Origin: Crossiella sp. SN42
GTDB taxonomy: Bacteria > Actinomycetota > Actinomycetes > Mycobacteriales > Pseudonocardiaceae
NCBI RefSeq assembly: GCF_023897065.1
Contig: NZ_JAMHIV010000001.1
Location: 248,001 to 312,000 of the forward strand
DNA: 64,000 bases
Direction of reading: 5' to 3'
Each line of letters begins with the position of its first letter. The stretch's first letter is position 1. The translations under genes and the position numbers were made by a program. The notes beneath the pieces were generated by a model. The model saw only the letters and a program-made list of their open reading frames with translations. It had not been told where the DNA came from and ran no database searches. This document shows positions 38,430-48,026 of this stretch, in pieces.

Positions 38430-41400
38430 GTGTCCACAGTCGACGACGGCAAGATCCGCCAGTACCTGAAGAAGGTGACCGCGGACCTGCTCGCCACCAG
38501 GGAGCGGCTGCGCGCGGCCGAACAGCGCGATGACGAGCCGATCGCGGTGATCGGCATGTCCTGCCGCCTGCCCGGCGGCGTCGACTCCCCCGCCGCCCTG
38601 TGGGACCTGGTCGACGGCGGGGTGGACGCGATCTCGGAGTTCCCGCGCGACCGGCACTGGCCGATCGAGGAGCTCTACGACCCCGACCCGAACTCCCAGC
38701 AGGCCCGCCGGACCTACGTGCGCGAGGGCGGGTTCCTGGACGGGGCGGGGCGGTTTGACGCGGGCTTCTTCGGCATCTCGCCGAAGGAGGCGCTGGTGAT
38801 GGACCCGCAGCAGCGGCTGATGCTGGAGCTCACCTGGGAGGCCTTCGAGTCCGCCGGGATCCGGCCGGAATCCGTGGCGGGCAGCCGGACCGGGGTCTTC
38901 GCGGGGGCGTCGAGCAACGACTACCAGATGCTGTGGCAGGGCACCACGCAGTACTCCCAGTACGCGATCACCGGCAGCACGATGAGCGTGATCTCCGGGC
39001 GGGTGGCCTTCGCCTTCGACTTCAGCGGGCCCGCGGTCACCATCGACACCGCCTGCTCTTCTTCTTTGGTGGCAACGCACCTGGCCGCGCGGGCGCTGCG
39101 CGCGGGTGAGTGCGGGCTGGCACTGGCCGGTGGGGTGACCGTGCTGTCCACCCCCGGCACCTTCGTCGAGTTCTGCGGTCAGGGCGTGACCTCGCGCGAC
39201 GCGCGCAGCAAGGCCTTCGCCGCCGCGGCCGACGGCGCGATCTGGGCCGAGGGCGCCGGACTGCTGCTGCTGGAACGCCTCAGCGACGCCCGGCGCAACG
39301 GCCACCAGGTGCTGGCGCTGCTGCGCGGTTCGGCGATCAACCAGGACGGCACCAGCAACGGCCTGTCCGCGCCGAACGGGACCGCGCAGCAGGAGGTGAT
39401 CAGGGCCGCGCTGGCCGACGCGAACCTCTCCCCCGCCGAGGTCGACGTGGTGGAGGCGCACGGCACCGGCACCCCGCTGGGCGACCCGATCGAGGGCACC
39501 GCGCTGGTGGCCACCTACGGCGAGCACCGGCCGGAGGGCAGGCCGCTGTGGCTGGGGTCGCTGAAGTCCAACATCGGGCACACCCAGGCCGCGGCCGGGG
39601 TGGCCGGCGCGATCAAGATGATCATGGCGATGCGGCATGGGCGGGCGCCGAAGTCGCTGCACGTGGACGCGCCGACGCCCAAGGTGGACTGGGGCGTGGA
39701 CGCGGTCAACGTGCTGGCCGAGGCGGTCGACTGGCCCGCGCACGGACGGCCGCGGCGGGCCGGGGTGTCCTCCTTCGGGATCAGCGGCACCAACGCGCAC
39801 ATCATCCTCGAGGAACCACCGGCCGAAGATATGTCCACTGTGGACAGTGAGTCGGCGCTGCCGCTGCTGCCGTGGACGGTCTCCGGCAAGACGCCCGGCG
39901 CGCTGCGCGCCCAGGCCGCGCGGCTGGCGGAGTTCGCCGAGCGGGACCAGGCCACCGCGGCGGGCATCGCGCACGCGCTGGCCACCGGGCGGACCCACTT
40001 CCGGCACCGCCTCACCGTCTTCGGCCGGGACAAGGCCGAGCTGGTCGCGGAGCTGCGCCGCCGCGCCGAGACCGCGGACGGCGCGGTCACCGGTGGCTCG
40101 CTCGGGGTGCTGTTCACCGGCCAGGGCGCGCAGCGGCTCGGCATGGGCCTGCGGCTGGCCGAGGTCTTCCCCGCCTTCGCCGCCGCCTTCGAGGAGGTGT
40201 GCGGGCACCTGGACGAGCACCTGCCGCGCCCGCTGCGCGAGGTGCTGGCCCAGGACGAGGAACTGCTGCACCGCACCGACTTCGCCCAGGCCGCGCTGTT
40301 CGCGGTGGAGGTGGCGCTGTACCGGCTGGCCGAGTCCTGCGGCCTGCGCCCGGCCTACCTGCTCGGGCACTCCATCGGCGAGATCACCGCGGCGCACGTG
40401 GCCGGGGTCTGGTCGGTGGCCGACGCCGCCCGGCTGGTCGCCGCGCGCGGTCGCCTGATGGCCGCGCTGCCCACCGGTGGCGCGATGGTGGCCGTGCAGA
40501 GCACCGAGGCGGAGGTCGTCGCCGCGCTGGCCGGGCGCGAGCACCTGGTGTCCGTCGCGGCGGTGAACTCGGCCGACTCGGTGGTCATCTCCGGTGCCGC
40601 CGCCGAGGTCGAGGCCCTGGCGACGCAGTGGGCCGCGGACGGCCGCAAGACCAAGCGGCTGCGGGTCAGCCACGCCTTCCACTCCCCGCTGATGGAACCC
40701 ATGCTCGCCGAGTTCAAACAGGTGGTCACCGGTTTGACCAGTGCGGAACCAGTTATACCGGTGATCTCCAATCTGACCGGTGGAATCGCCACTAAGGAGC
40801 AGCTGCGCGACCCCGGCTACTGGGTCGAGCACGTACGCCGGGCGGTCCGGTTCCACGACGGGCTGGTCACCGCCCGGGCGAACGGGGTCGGCACGCTGCT
40901 GGAGCTCGGGCCGGACGCGGTGCTCACCGCGCTGTCCCGGCAGGACGCCGGCCCGGCCGAGGCCGCGGTTCCGGCCCTGCGCAAGGACCACGACGAGGCG
41001 GAGAGCCTGCTGCGCGCGCTCGGCGAGCTGCACACCCGCGGCATCGACCTGGACTGGTCCGCGGTGCTGCCGCCCGCGCCCGCCCGGCTGGCCGACCTGC
41101 CCACCTACGCCTTCCAGCACGAGCACTACTGGCTGGTGCCCGACGGCGACTCGGTCAACCTGAGGTCCGCCGGCCTGGCCGCGGCCGGGCACCCGCTGCT
41201 GGGCGCGGTGCTGGCCACCGCCGAGGGCGACGGCGTGGTGCTCACCGGCCGCCTTTCCTTGCAGGACCAGCCGTGGCTGTCCGGGCACCAGGTGCGCGGC
41301 GTGCCGATCCTGGCCGGCACCGCGTTCCTGGAGTTCGCGCTGGCCGCGGGCGAGCAGGTCGGCTGCGACGCGGTGGAGGAGCTGACCGTGCAGGCGCCGC

Positions 41401-43958
41401 TGGCGCTGCCGGAGACCGGCGGGGTGCAGATCCAGGTGGTGCTCGGCGGCGAGGAGGAGTCCGGCCGCCGCCCGGTGCGGGTCTTCTCCCGGCCGGACCA
41501 GGACTCCGGGCGCTGGCGCGGGCACGCCACCGGTTTTGTCGGCGTGCGCACCGCGGTGCCCGAGGCCGCGCTGGTGCAGTGGCCGCCAGTCGACGTCACC
41601 CAGATCGACGTCGCCGAGGTCTACGACGAGGTGGTGGCCGGCCGCCACTTCTCCTACCAGGGCGCTTTCCGCAGCCTGCGCACGCTGTGGCGGCGGGACA
41701 CCCCGGCTGGTCCGGAGATGTTCGCCGAGGTCGCCCTGCCGGTGGAGGCCGCGGGCGACGCGTCCCGGTACAACCTGCACCCGGCGCTGCTGGACGGGGT
41801 GCTGCACGCGGTCGGCCTCGGCCCGCAGCTGGACACCGTCGACGAGGGCCACGGCTCGATGCCGTTCTCCTGGTCCGGGCTGTCGCTGTTCGCCTCCGGC
41901 GCCTCGATGCTGCGGGTGCGCGTCACCGGCGACGACGGCGATGTGGCGATCACCCTGGCCGACGGCTCCGGCGCCACGGTGGCCACCGTCGACTCGCTGC
42001 TGTTCCGGCCGCTGCCCGCCGACGCCGCGCACCTGCACGCCGAGGAGGACGACTCGGCGCTGTTCACGCAGGACTGGGTTCAGCTGCCACTGACCTTCGG
42101 CTCGGAGTCGGCGGCGGAGCACTGGGTCGCGCTGGGTGGGCAGGCGCCGGACCGGATGCCCGACCTGCCCGCACCCGGGAGCCTCGTGCCCGACCTGGCC
42201 GCACTCCGCGCCCTGGTCGGTGCAGAGAACCCTGTGCCGGAGGCAGTGTTCGCCCGGATCGAGCGCCCCGCGGGCGAGGTCACCTCGGCCGTGCGCACCG
42301 CCGTCGGCGACCTCGCCGCGCTGCTGCGGGACTGGCTGACCGATCCACGTTTCGCCGACTCCGCGCTGGTCCTGTGCTCCCAGCAGGCCCTCGCGGTCAC
42401 CCCCGGCGAGCGGCCCGACCCGGTCGTCGCCGCCGCCTGGGGACTCGCCCGCTCCGCGCAGATGGAGCACCCCGGCCGGATTCTGTTGGTCGACACCGAC
42501 GACCTGCGCTCCTGGCCCCGGCTCGCCGTGTCCACCGCCCAGGCCGCCCGCGAACCGCAGGTGGCCCTGCGCGAGGGCGCGGTCTACGCGCCCCGCCTGC
42601 ACCGCGCCACCCCTGGCAACGGCCAGCGGCCGCTCGATCCCGAGGGCACGGTGCTGATCACCGGCGGCGGCGGGCAGCTGGGCGCGGTGTTCGCCCGGCA
42701 CCTGGCCGCCCAGGGCGCGCGGCGGATCGTGCTGCTGTCCCGGCGCGGCACCGCCCCTGCCGAGCTGGTCGACGCACTCACCGAGCTGGGCGCGGAAACC
42801 GTGCTGGCCCAAGGGGATGTGGCGGTGCGCGCGGACGTCGAGCGGGTGCTGGCCGACATCCCGGCCGAGCACCCGCTGACCGCGGTGATCCACGCCGCCG
42901 GGGTGCTCGACGACAGCACGGTGGAGACGCTGACGGCGGAGCAGCTGGAGAACGTGTTGTGCCCCAAGGTCGACGGCGGCTGGCACCTGCACGAGCTGAC
43001 CAAGGACCTCGACCTGGCGCTGTTCGCCTGCTTCTCCTCCGCGGCCGGGGTGTTCGGCACCGCGGGGCAGGGCGCGTACGCGGCGGCCAACAGCTTCCTG
43101 GACGCCCTGGTGAGCGGCCGACCCGGCGGGGTCTCGCTGGCCTGGGGGCTGTGGGCCGCGGCCGAGCAGGACGGCATGGCCGCCACTATCACCGCGGCCA
43201 ACCAGGCCCGGCTGGACCGCACCGGCGTCCGCGGCCTGACCGAGGCGCAGGGCATCGCGCTGTGGGAGGCCGCGCTGGCCTCGGGCCGGGAGCACCTGGT
43301 CCCGTTCCGGGTCGACCTCGGCGTGATCGCCAAGCTGGGCGCGGACCAGATCCCGCCGCTGCTACGCGATGTCGTGCGGCGCTCGGCCCGGCGCACCGCC
43401 GCCGGCCAGCGCGGCGGCGCACCGGCGGAAACCCCGCAGGCGCTGGCGCGGCGGCTGACCGGGCTGAGCCCAGAGGAACGCGACCGGCAGCTGACCAACC
43501 TGGTGCGCGGGCACGTCGCCGCCGTGCTCGGCTACACCTCCGCCGACGACGTCCCGGCCGAGGGCGCCTTCGGTGATCTCGGCTTCGACTCGCTCAGCTC
43601 GGTGGAACTGCGCAACCGGATCAACAGCGCGACCGGGCTGCGGCTGCCCGCGACGCTGGTGTTCGACCACCCCACCCCGGCCGCGCTGGCCGGGCACCTC
43701 GGCCAGGAGATCGCCCCCGACGCCAGGGACACCGGCGGCGGAGCCGGGGTCGCCGAGCTGACCGCGCTGGAAGACGCGGTGCGGCAACGGATGCTGAACG
43801 AGGAACAGCGCAGTGCGTTGCGCAAGCGCCTGCAGGGCTTGCTCGCCTCCCTCGGTGCGGCGCCGGGCCAGGACGTCGCGGCGGAGCTGACCGCCGCCTC
43901 GGTCGAGGAGTTGTACGCCTTCGTGGACCGCGAACTGGGTCCGGGAAAGGAAAACTGA
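38430..43958 (+). CDS. Type I polyketide synthase, module 3
   Basis: 1,842 residues; GTG 38430 with GAGGTGAACCA upstream. Order: N-terminal docking coiled coil (1-~35; [20 protein letters not shown]), KS ~37-460 (C209, DTACSSS), AT ~550-860 (GHSIG S648; HAFH 748-751, malonyl), DH ~915-1190 (H953 and D1122 present, but [10 protein letters not shown] has Ala at the conserved Pro position, and the usual YGPxF motif is replaced by FSYQGAF), KR ~1406-1590 (GGGGQLG, LDD motif, Y1550; B-type), ACP (S1721, GFDSL), C-terminal docking helices ~1770-1842. Receives the chain from PKS1 and passes it to PKS3. DH activity is doubtful. Confidence 0.95.
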   Translation: MSTVDDGKIRQYLKKVTADLLATRERLRAAEQRDDEPIAVIGMSCRLPGGVDSPAALWDLVDGGVDAISEFPRDRHWPIEELYDPDPNSQQARRTYVREGGFLDGAGRFDAGFFGISPKEALVMDPQQRLMLELTWEAFESAGIRPESVAGSRTGVFAGASSNDYQMLWQGTTQYSQYAITGSTMSVISGRVAFAFDFSGPAVTIDTACSSSLVATHLAARALRAGECGLALAGGVTVLSTPGTFVEFCGQGVTSRDARSKAFAAAADGAIWAEGAGLLLLERLSDARRNGHQVLALLRGSAINQDGTSNGLSAPNGTAQQEVIRAALADANLSPAEVDVVEAHGTGTPLGDPIEGTALVATYGEHRPEGRPLWLGSLKSNIGHTQAAAGVAGAIKMIMAMRHGRAPKSLHVDAPTPKVDWGVDAVNVLAEAVDWPAHGRPRRAGVSSFGISGTNAHIILEEPPAEDMSTVDSESALPLLPWTVSGKTPGALRAQAARLAEFAERDQATAAGIAHALATGRTHFRHRLTVFGRDKAELVAELRRRAETADGAVTGGSLGVLFTGQGAQRLGMGLRLAEVFPAFAAAFEEVCGHLDEHLPRPLREVLAQDEELLHRTDFAQAALFAVEVALYRLAESCGLRPAYLLGHSIGEITAAHVAGVWSVADAARLVAARGRLMAALPTGGAMVAVQSTEAEVVAALAGREHLVSVAAVNSADSVVISGAAAEVEALATQWAADGRKTKRLRVSHAFHSPLMEPMLAEFKQVVTGLTSAEPVIPVISNLTGGIATKEQLRDPGYWVEHVRRAVRFHDGLVTARANGVGTLLELGPDAVLTALSRQDAGPAEAAVPALRKDHDEAESLLRALGELHTRGIDLDWSAVLPPAPARLADLPTYAFQHEHYWLVPDGDSVNLRSAGLAAAGHPLLGAVLATAEGDGVVLTGRLSLQDQPWLSGHQVRGVPILAGTAFLEFALAAGEQVGCDAVEELTVQAPLALPETGGVQIQVVLGGEEESGRRPVRVFSRPDQDSGRWRGHATGFVGVRTAVPEAALVQWPPVDVTQIDVAEVYDEVVAGRHFSYQGAFRSLRTLWRRDTPAGPEMFAEVALPVEAAGDASRYNLHPALLDGVLHAVGLGPQLDTVDEGHGSMPFSWSGLSLFASGASMLRVRVTGDDGDVAITLADGSGATVATVDSLLFRPLPADAAHLHAEEDDSALFTQDWVQLPLTFGSESAAEHWVALGGQAPDRMPDLPAPGSLVPDLAALRALVGAENPVPEAVFARIERPAGEVTSAVRTAVGDLAALLRDWLTDPRFADSALVLCSQQALAVTPGERPDPVVAAAWGLARSAQMEHPGRILLVDTDDLRSWPRLAVSTAQAAREPQVALREGAVYAPRLHRATPGNGQRPLDPEGTVLITGGGGQLGAVFARHLAAQGARRIVLLSRRGTAPAELVDALTELGAETVLAQGDVAVRADVERVLADIPAEHPLTAVIHAAGVLDDSTVETLTAEQLENVLCPKVDGGWHLHELTKDLDLALFACFSSAAGVFGTAGQGAYAAANSFLDALVSGRPGGVSLAWGLWAAAEQDGMAATITAANQARLDRTGVRGLTEAQGIALWEAALASGREHLVPFRVDLGVIAKLGADQIPPLLRDVVRRSARRTAAGQRGGAPAETPQALARRLTGLSPEERDRQLTNLVRGHVAAVLGYTSADDVPAEGAFGDLGFDSLSSVELRNRINSATGLRLPATLVFDHPTPAALAGHLGQEIAPDARDTGGGAGVAELTALEDAVRQRMLNEEQRSALRKRLQGLLASLGAAPGQDVAAELTAASVEELYAFVDRELGPGKEN

Positions 43959-43961
43959 GCC

Positions 43962-46900
43962 ATGTCCGATGACCCCAAACTCCTCGACTACTTCAAGCGG
44001 GTGACCGCGGAGCTGCACCGCACCAGGGAACGCCTGCGGGAGCTGGAGAACCCCGAGGACGACCCGATCGCGGTGGTGGGCATGGGCTGCCGGTTCGGCG
44101 GCGGCGTCAGCTCCCCCGATGACCTGTGGGAGGTGCTCGCCGACGGCCGCGATGTGATCACCGAGTTCCCGGCGGACCGGGGCTGGACGCCGGAGGCGGT
44201 GTACCACCCGGAACCGGGCACCCCCGGCAAGTCCTACGTGCGCGCGGGCGGGTTCCTGACCGGGGCGGCCGAGTTCGACCCCGGCTTCTTCGGCATCTCC
44301 CCGCGCGAGGCGCTGGGCATGGACCCGCAGCAGCGGATCATCATGGAGGTCGCCTGGCAGGCCGTCGCCGACGCCGGGATCGACCCGGCAAACCTGCGCG
44401 GCAGCCGCACCGGTGTCTACATCGGACTGTCCAATGCGGACTATCTGACGGCGGTGACCGAGGTGCCGCAGGAGCTCGTCGGCCAGTTCTCCATCGGCAA
44501 CGCGCCCAGCGTGACCTCGGGGCGGCTGTCCTACTTCTTCGGTTTTGAGGGCCCGTCCGTCACGGTGGACACCGCCTGCTCCTCCTCGCTGGTCAGCCTG
44601 CACCTGGCCGCGCAGGCCCTGCGCAACGGCGAGTGCTCGCTGGCGCTGGCCGGTGGCGTCACCGTGCTGTCCAGCCCGGTGCTGTTCGTGGAGTTCAGCC
44701 AGCAGCGCGCGCTGGCCCCGGACGGCCGCTGCAAACCCTTCGCCGCCAACGCCGACGGCACCGCCTGGGGCGAGGGCGCGGGAATCCTTGTGCTGGAACG
44801 ACTTTCGGAGGCCCGCCGCAACGGTCACCAGGTGCTCGCGCTGCTGCGCGGCTCCGCGGTCAACTCCGACGGCACCTCCAGCGGCCTGACCGCGCCGAAC
44901 GGTCCCTCCCAACAACGCGTGATCACCGCCGCGCTGACCTCGGCCGGGCTCGCCGCGGCCGAGGTCGATGTGGTGGAGGCGCACGGCACGGGCACCCCGC
45001 TCGGCGACCCGATCGAGGCCGAGGCCCTGCTGGCCACCTATGGCCGCGCCCGCGCCGCGGACCGGCCGCTGCTGGTCGGCGCGGTGAAGTCCAACCTCGG
45101 CCACACCCAGGCCGCGGCCGGGGTGGCCGGAGTGCTGAAGGTGTTGCTGGCCATGCGGCACGGCGTGCTGCCCGGCACGGTCGGCGTGGCCGAGCCGAAC
45201 CCGAGGGTGGACTGGGACAGCGGCGCGCTGGCCCTGCTCAACAGGTCCCTGCCCTGGCCGGAAACCGGCCGCCCGCGCCGGGCCGGAGTGTCCGCCTTCG
45301 GCGTCAGCGGCACCAACGCGCACGTCATCCTGGAACAGGCCGAGACCGTCCCCGAGCCTGCCCCGGCCGCCACCAAGAGCCTGCCGCTGCTGCCCTGGCT
45401 GCTCTCGGCGAAAACCCCGGAAGCCCTGCCCGCGCAAGCGAATGCGCTGCTGGAGCACGTGCGCCGGACCGCACCCGACCCGCTGGACCTGGCCTGCTCG
45501 CTGGCCACCCAGCGCGGCCACCTGCCCTGCCGCGCGGTCATCTTCGGCCGCACCCTGGACGACCTCACCGAGGCGCTGGCCGCACTGGCCACCCACCGAG
45601 GTTCGCACGCGGTCATCGCGGGCAACGCGGTCGGCGACGGCGGCACCGCGTTCCTGTTCCCCGGCCACGGCATGCAGTGGGAGGGCATGGCCGCCGCGCT
45701 CAGCGCCGAGTCGGAGGTCTTCCGCACCCAGCTGGCCGAGTGCGAGAAGGCGGTCACCCCGTTCGTCTCCTGGTCGCTGGGCGAGGTGCTGCGCGGCGAA
45801 CCGGGCGCGCCGCCGGTGCACCGCCCGGATGTGGTGCAGGTGGCCAACGTGGCGGTGATGATCGCGCTCACCGCGCTGTGGCGCTCGGTCGGCGTGCACC
45901 CCGGCGCGGTGGCCGGGCACTCCCTCGGCGAGATCGCCGCGGCCTGGGCCGCCGGCGCGTTGTCCCTGCCGGATGCGATGCGGGTCGCGGCCACCCGCGG
46001 CCGCCTGATGGCCGCCCTGGACGACGGCCCCGCCGGAATGCTGGCCCTGCCACTGCCGGAGTCCGACGCCCGCGCGCTGTTCGCGGACCGGACGGACCGG
46101 CTCTGGATCGCCGCGGTGAACAGCCCGTTCGCGGTCACCGTCGCCGGTGACGCAGAGGCGATCGAGGAGCTGCTGGAACGCTGTGGCAGCAGGGGAATCC
46201 GGGCTCGCCGGGTGCAGATCGAGGTCGCCTCGCACACCCCCCGGATGGAGCCGCTGCACGCGGACCTGGTCACCGCGCTGGCCCCGCTGCTGCCCGCGAA
46301 GCCCACGGTGCCGCTGGTGTCCGGCCACAGTGGACAGTGGATCGGCGAGGAGCCGCTGGACGGCGAGTACTGGTACCGCACGGTCCGCGAACCAGTCCGC
46401 TTCGACCGCGCGGCACAGGCCCTGCTGACCGACGGGCACCGGGTGTTCATCGAGGTCAGCGCGCACCCGCTGCTGGTGCACCCGGTGAGCGAGTCCATTG
46501 GCGCGGCAGGGGTTTCCGCGCTCGCGGTGCAGACGCTGCACCGCGAGGACGCCGGCCTGTCCCGGTTCGTGCGCGCGCTCGGTGAGGCCTACATCGCCGG
46601 GGTGGCCATCGACTGGCAGGCGGTGTTCGCGGGCACCGGCGCACAACGGGTCTCCCTGCCCGGCTACGCCTTCCAGCGGGACCGCTACTGGCTGCACCGG
46701 GAATGGCAGAACCCCCGCCTCACCGCCGACGGCCAGGCCCTGCCCACCGGCGGCCCGGTCTCCCCCGCGGCCCGGCTGTGGGCGCTGCCCGAGGAGGACC
46801 GCGAGGCCGAGCTGATCGACGTGATCCGCAGCCACGTCGCCGTGGTGCTGGACCACCCGACCTCGGCGGACGTGCCGCTGGAGACGACGTTCCGGGACCA

Positions 46901-47969
46901 GGGCCTGGAGTCGTTGAGCGCCATGCAGTTGCGCGGCCGGGTCAGCACCGCCACCGGCATCGAGTTCAGCCTCGGCGACATCCTCAACTACCCCACCGTC
47001 ACCGACCTGGCCGAGCTCGCGGCGGAGAAACTGGCCGAGATGGCCGAGCAGGACACCCTGTCCACCCCGGTCCCCGAGCCGGCACCGACTCAAGCGTCAC
47101 CGGAGACCTCGGACAGCCTGGCGTCGGTCTACATCGGCGCGATCGAGAGCGGAAAGCTCAACGCCGCCCTGCGATTGGCCCGCGCGGTCTCCGAAACCAG
47201 GGAAACCTTCGACCGCGAGGACCCCAGGGACCTGGCCCGCCTGGTCAAGGTCAGCGACGGCGGCGACGGCCCACTCCTCATCGGCCTCACCCCGCCCATC
47301 TTCCCCAACCTGGACCTGCCCTACACCTACCTGCACTCGGCCCTGCGCCCCGCCGCCGAGGTCTGGTCCCTGTGGGCCCCCGGCTTCGACGGCGACATCC
47401 CCCTCCCCGCCGACCGCCCGGCCCTGTTCCGCATGCTGGCCAGGGCGGTGCGGTCCCGCTTCGCCGACACGCCCTACGTGCTGGTCGGCTACTCCTCCGG
47501 CGGCTACCTGGCCCACGGCCTGGTCGAACAACTGGAGGCGGATGGCGTCGAGGTGCCCGCCCTGGTGCTCATCGACACCTACCTGCCGGAGGCCGAGGCA
47601 GCGCAAACCGAGGTGCAGAGCGAGTTCATGCAGGAGCAGATCCGCCGCCGCGACCTGATGACCGCCTCGGTGGCCCAGCCGGGCCGCACGGCCACCACCA
47701 CCGGCCAGATCGGCGCCATGGGCGGCTACAACCGCCTGTTCGGCGACTGGACCCCACAACCGGTCCGCGCGCCGATCCTGCACCTGACCGCCCGCGACGG
47801 CGTGGGCGGCATCGCGGTCAACCCCACCGACCGCCGCTTCCCGCGATCGCTGGTGCAACGCCAGGAGTCCGTTCCCGGCGACCACTTCACCATGCTGTCC
47901 CGGCATGCCGAGGAGGTCGCGTCCCGCTTGCGCGCGTGGCTGCCGGAGGTGCTGCCGACCGGCCGGTAG
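43962..47969 (+). CDS. Type I polyketide synthase, terminal module 4 with thioesterase
   Basis: 1,335 residues, starting 3 bp after PKS2. Order: docking coiled coil (1-~33; KLLDYFKRVTAELHRTRERL), KS ~37-455 (C206), AT ~565-870 (FPGHGMQW in place of GQG; GHSLG S654; VASH 755-758), ACP (S984 in GLESLS; the residue before the Ser is Glu, normally Asp), TE ~1100-1335 (GYSSG with S1178; D in LIDTYLPE; H1308 in GDHFTML). No KR, DH or ER, so the last beta-keto group is kept. The TE hydrolyses or cyclises the chain. The AT specificity is not malonyl by motif; methylmalonyl or a larger extender is possible. Confidence 0.95.
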   Translation: MSDDPKLLDYFKRVTAELHRTRERLRELENPEDDPIAVVGMGCRFGGGVSSPDDLWEVLADGRDVITEFPADRGWTPEAVYHPEPGTPGKSYVRAGGFLTGAAEFDPGFFGISPREALGMDPQQRIIMEVAWQAVADAGIDPANLRGSRTGVYIGLSNADYLTAVTEVPQELVGQFSIGNAPSVTSGRLSYFFGFEGPSVTVDTACSSSLVSLHLAAQALRNGECSLALAGGVTVLSSPVLFVEFSQQRALAPDGRCKPFAANADGTAWGEGAGILVLERLSEARRNGHQVLALLRGSAVNSDGTSSGLTAPNGPSQQRVITAALTSAGLAAAEVDVVEAHGTGTPLGDPIEAEALLATYGRARAADRPLLVGAVKSNLGHTQAAAGVAGVLKVLLAMRHGVLPGTVGVAEPNPRVDWDSGALALLNRSLPWPETGRPRRAGVSAFGVSGTNAHVILEQAETVPEPAPAATKSLPLLPWLLSAKTPEALPAQANALLEHVRRTAPDPLDLACSLATQRGHLPCRAVIFGRTLDDLTEALAALATHRGSHAVIAGNAVGDGGTAFLFPGHGMQWEGMAAALSAESEVFRTQLAECEKAVTPFVSWSLGEVLRGEPGAPPVHRPDVVQVANVAVMIALTALWRSVGVHPGAVAGHSLGEIAAAWAAGALSLPDAMRVAATRGRLMAALDDGPAGMLALPLPESDARALFADRTDRLWIAAVNSPFAVTVAGDAEAIEELLERCGSRGIRARRVQIEVASHTPRMEPLHADLVTALAPLLPAKPTVPLVSGHSGQWIGEEPLDGEYWYRTVREPVRFDRAAQALLTDGHRVFIEVSAHPLLVHPVSESIGAAGVSALAVQTLHREDAGLSRFVRALGEAYIAGVAIDWQAVFAGTGAQRVSLPGYAFQRDRYWLHREWQNPRLTADGQALPTGGPVSPAARLWALPEEDREAELIDVIRSHVAVVLDHPTSADVPLETTFRDQGLESLSAMQLRGRVSTATGIEFSLGDILNYPTVTDLAELAAEKLAEMAEQDTLSTPVPEPAPTQASPETSDSLASVYIGAIESGKLNAALRLARAVSETRETFDREDPRDLARLVKVSDGGDGPLLIGLTPPIFPNLDLPYTYLHSALRPAAEVWSLWAPGFDGDIPLPADRPALFRMLARAVRSRFADTPYVLVGYSSGGYLAHGLVEQLEADGVEVPALVLIDTYLPEAEAAQTEVQSEFMQEQIRRRDLMTASVAQPGRTATTTGQIGAMGGYNRLFGDWTPQPVRAPILHLTARDGVGGIAVNPTDRRFPRSLVQRQESVPGDHFTMLSRHAEEVASRLRAWLPEVLPTGR

Positions 47970-47976
47970 AGGTTTG

Positions 47977-47992
47977 TGATACGTTCGTATCA
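47977..47992. promoter_or_regulatory. Inverted repeat upstream of carboxylesterase gene
   Basis: TGATACG-TT-CGTATCA: perfect 7-bp arms in the 57-bp gap after the PKS genes. AT-rich relative to surroundings; resembles operators of TetR/PadR-type repressors. The cognate regulator is not adjacent. Confidence 0.5.
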
Positions 47993-48026
47993 TCAAGTGG
48001 GCGGGGCGACGAGCCGGGGGGCCACG

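Noticed and set aside
37755-43295. 1,846-codon open frame antisense to the PKS genes (similarly 43362-47093, 34069-36864, 10932-13877, 7703-10840)
   Set aside because: Open antisense frames are normal in very GC-rich genes; the translations are low-complexity Gly/Arg/Gln/Val with no domain, and the sense strand carries clear PKS, SARP or MetE motifs.
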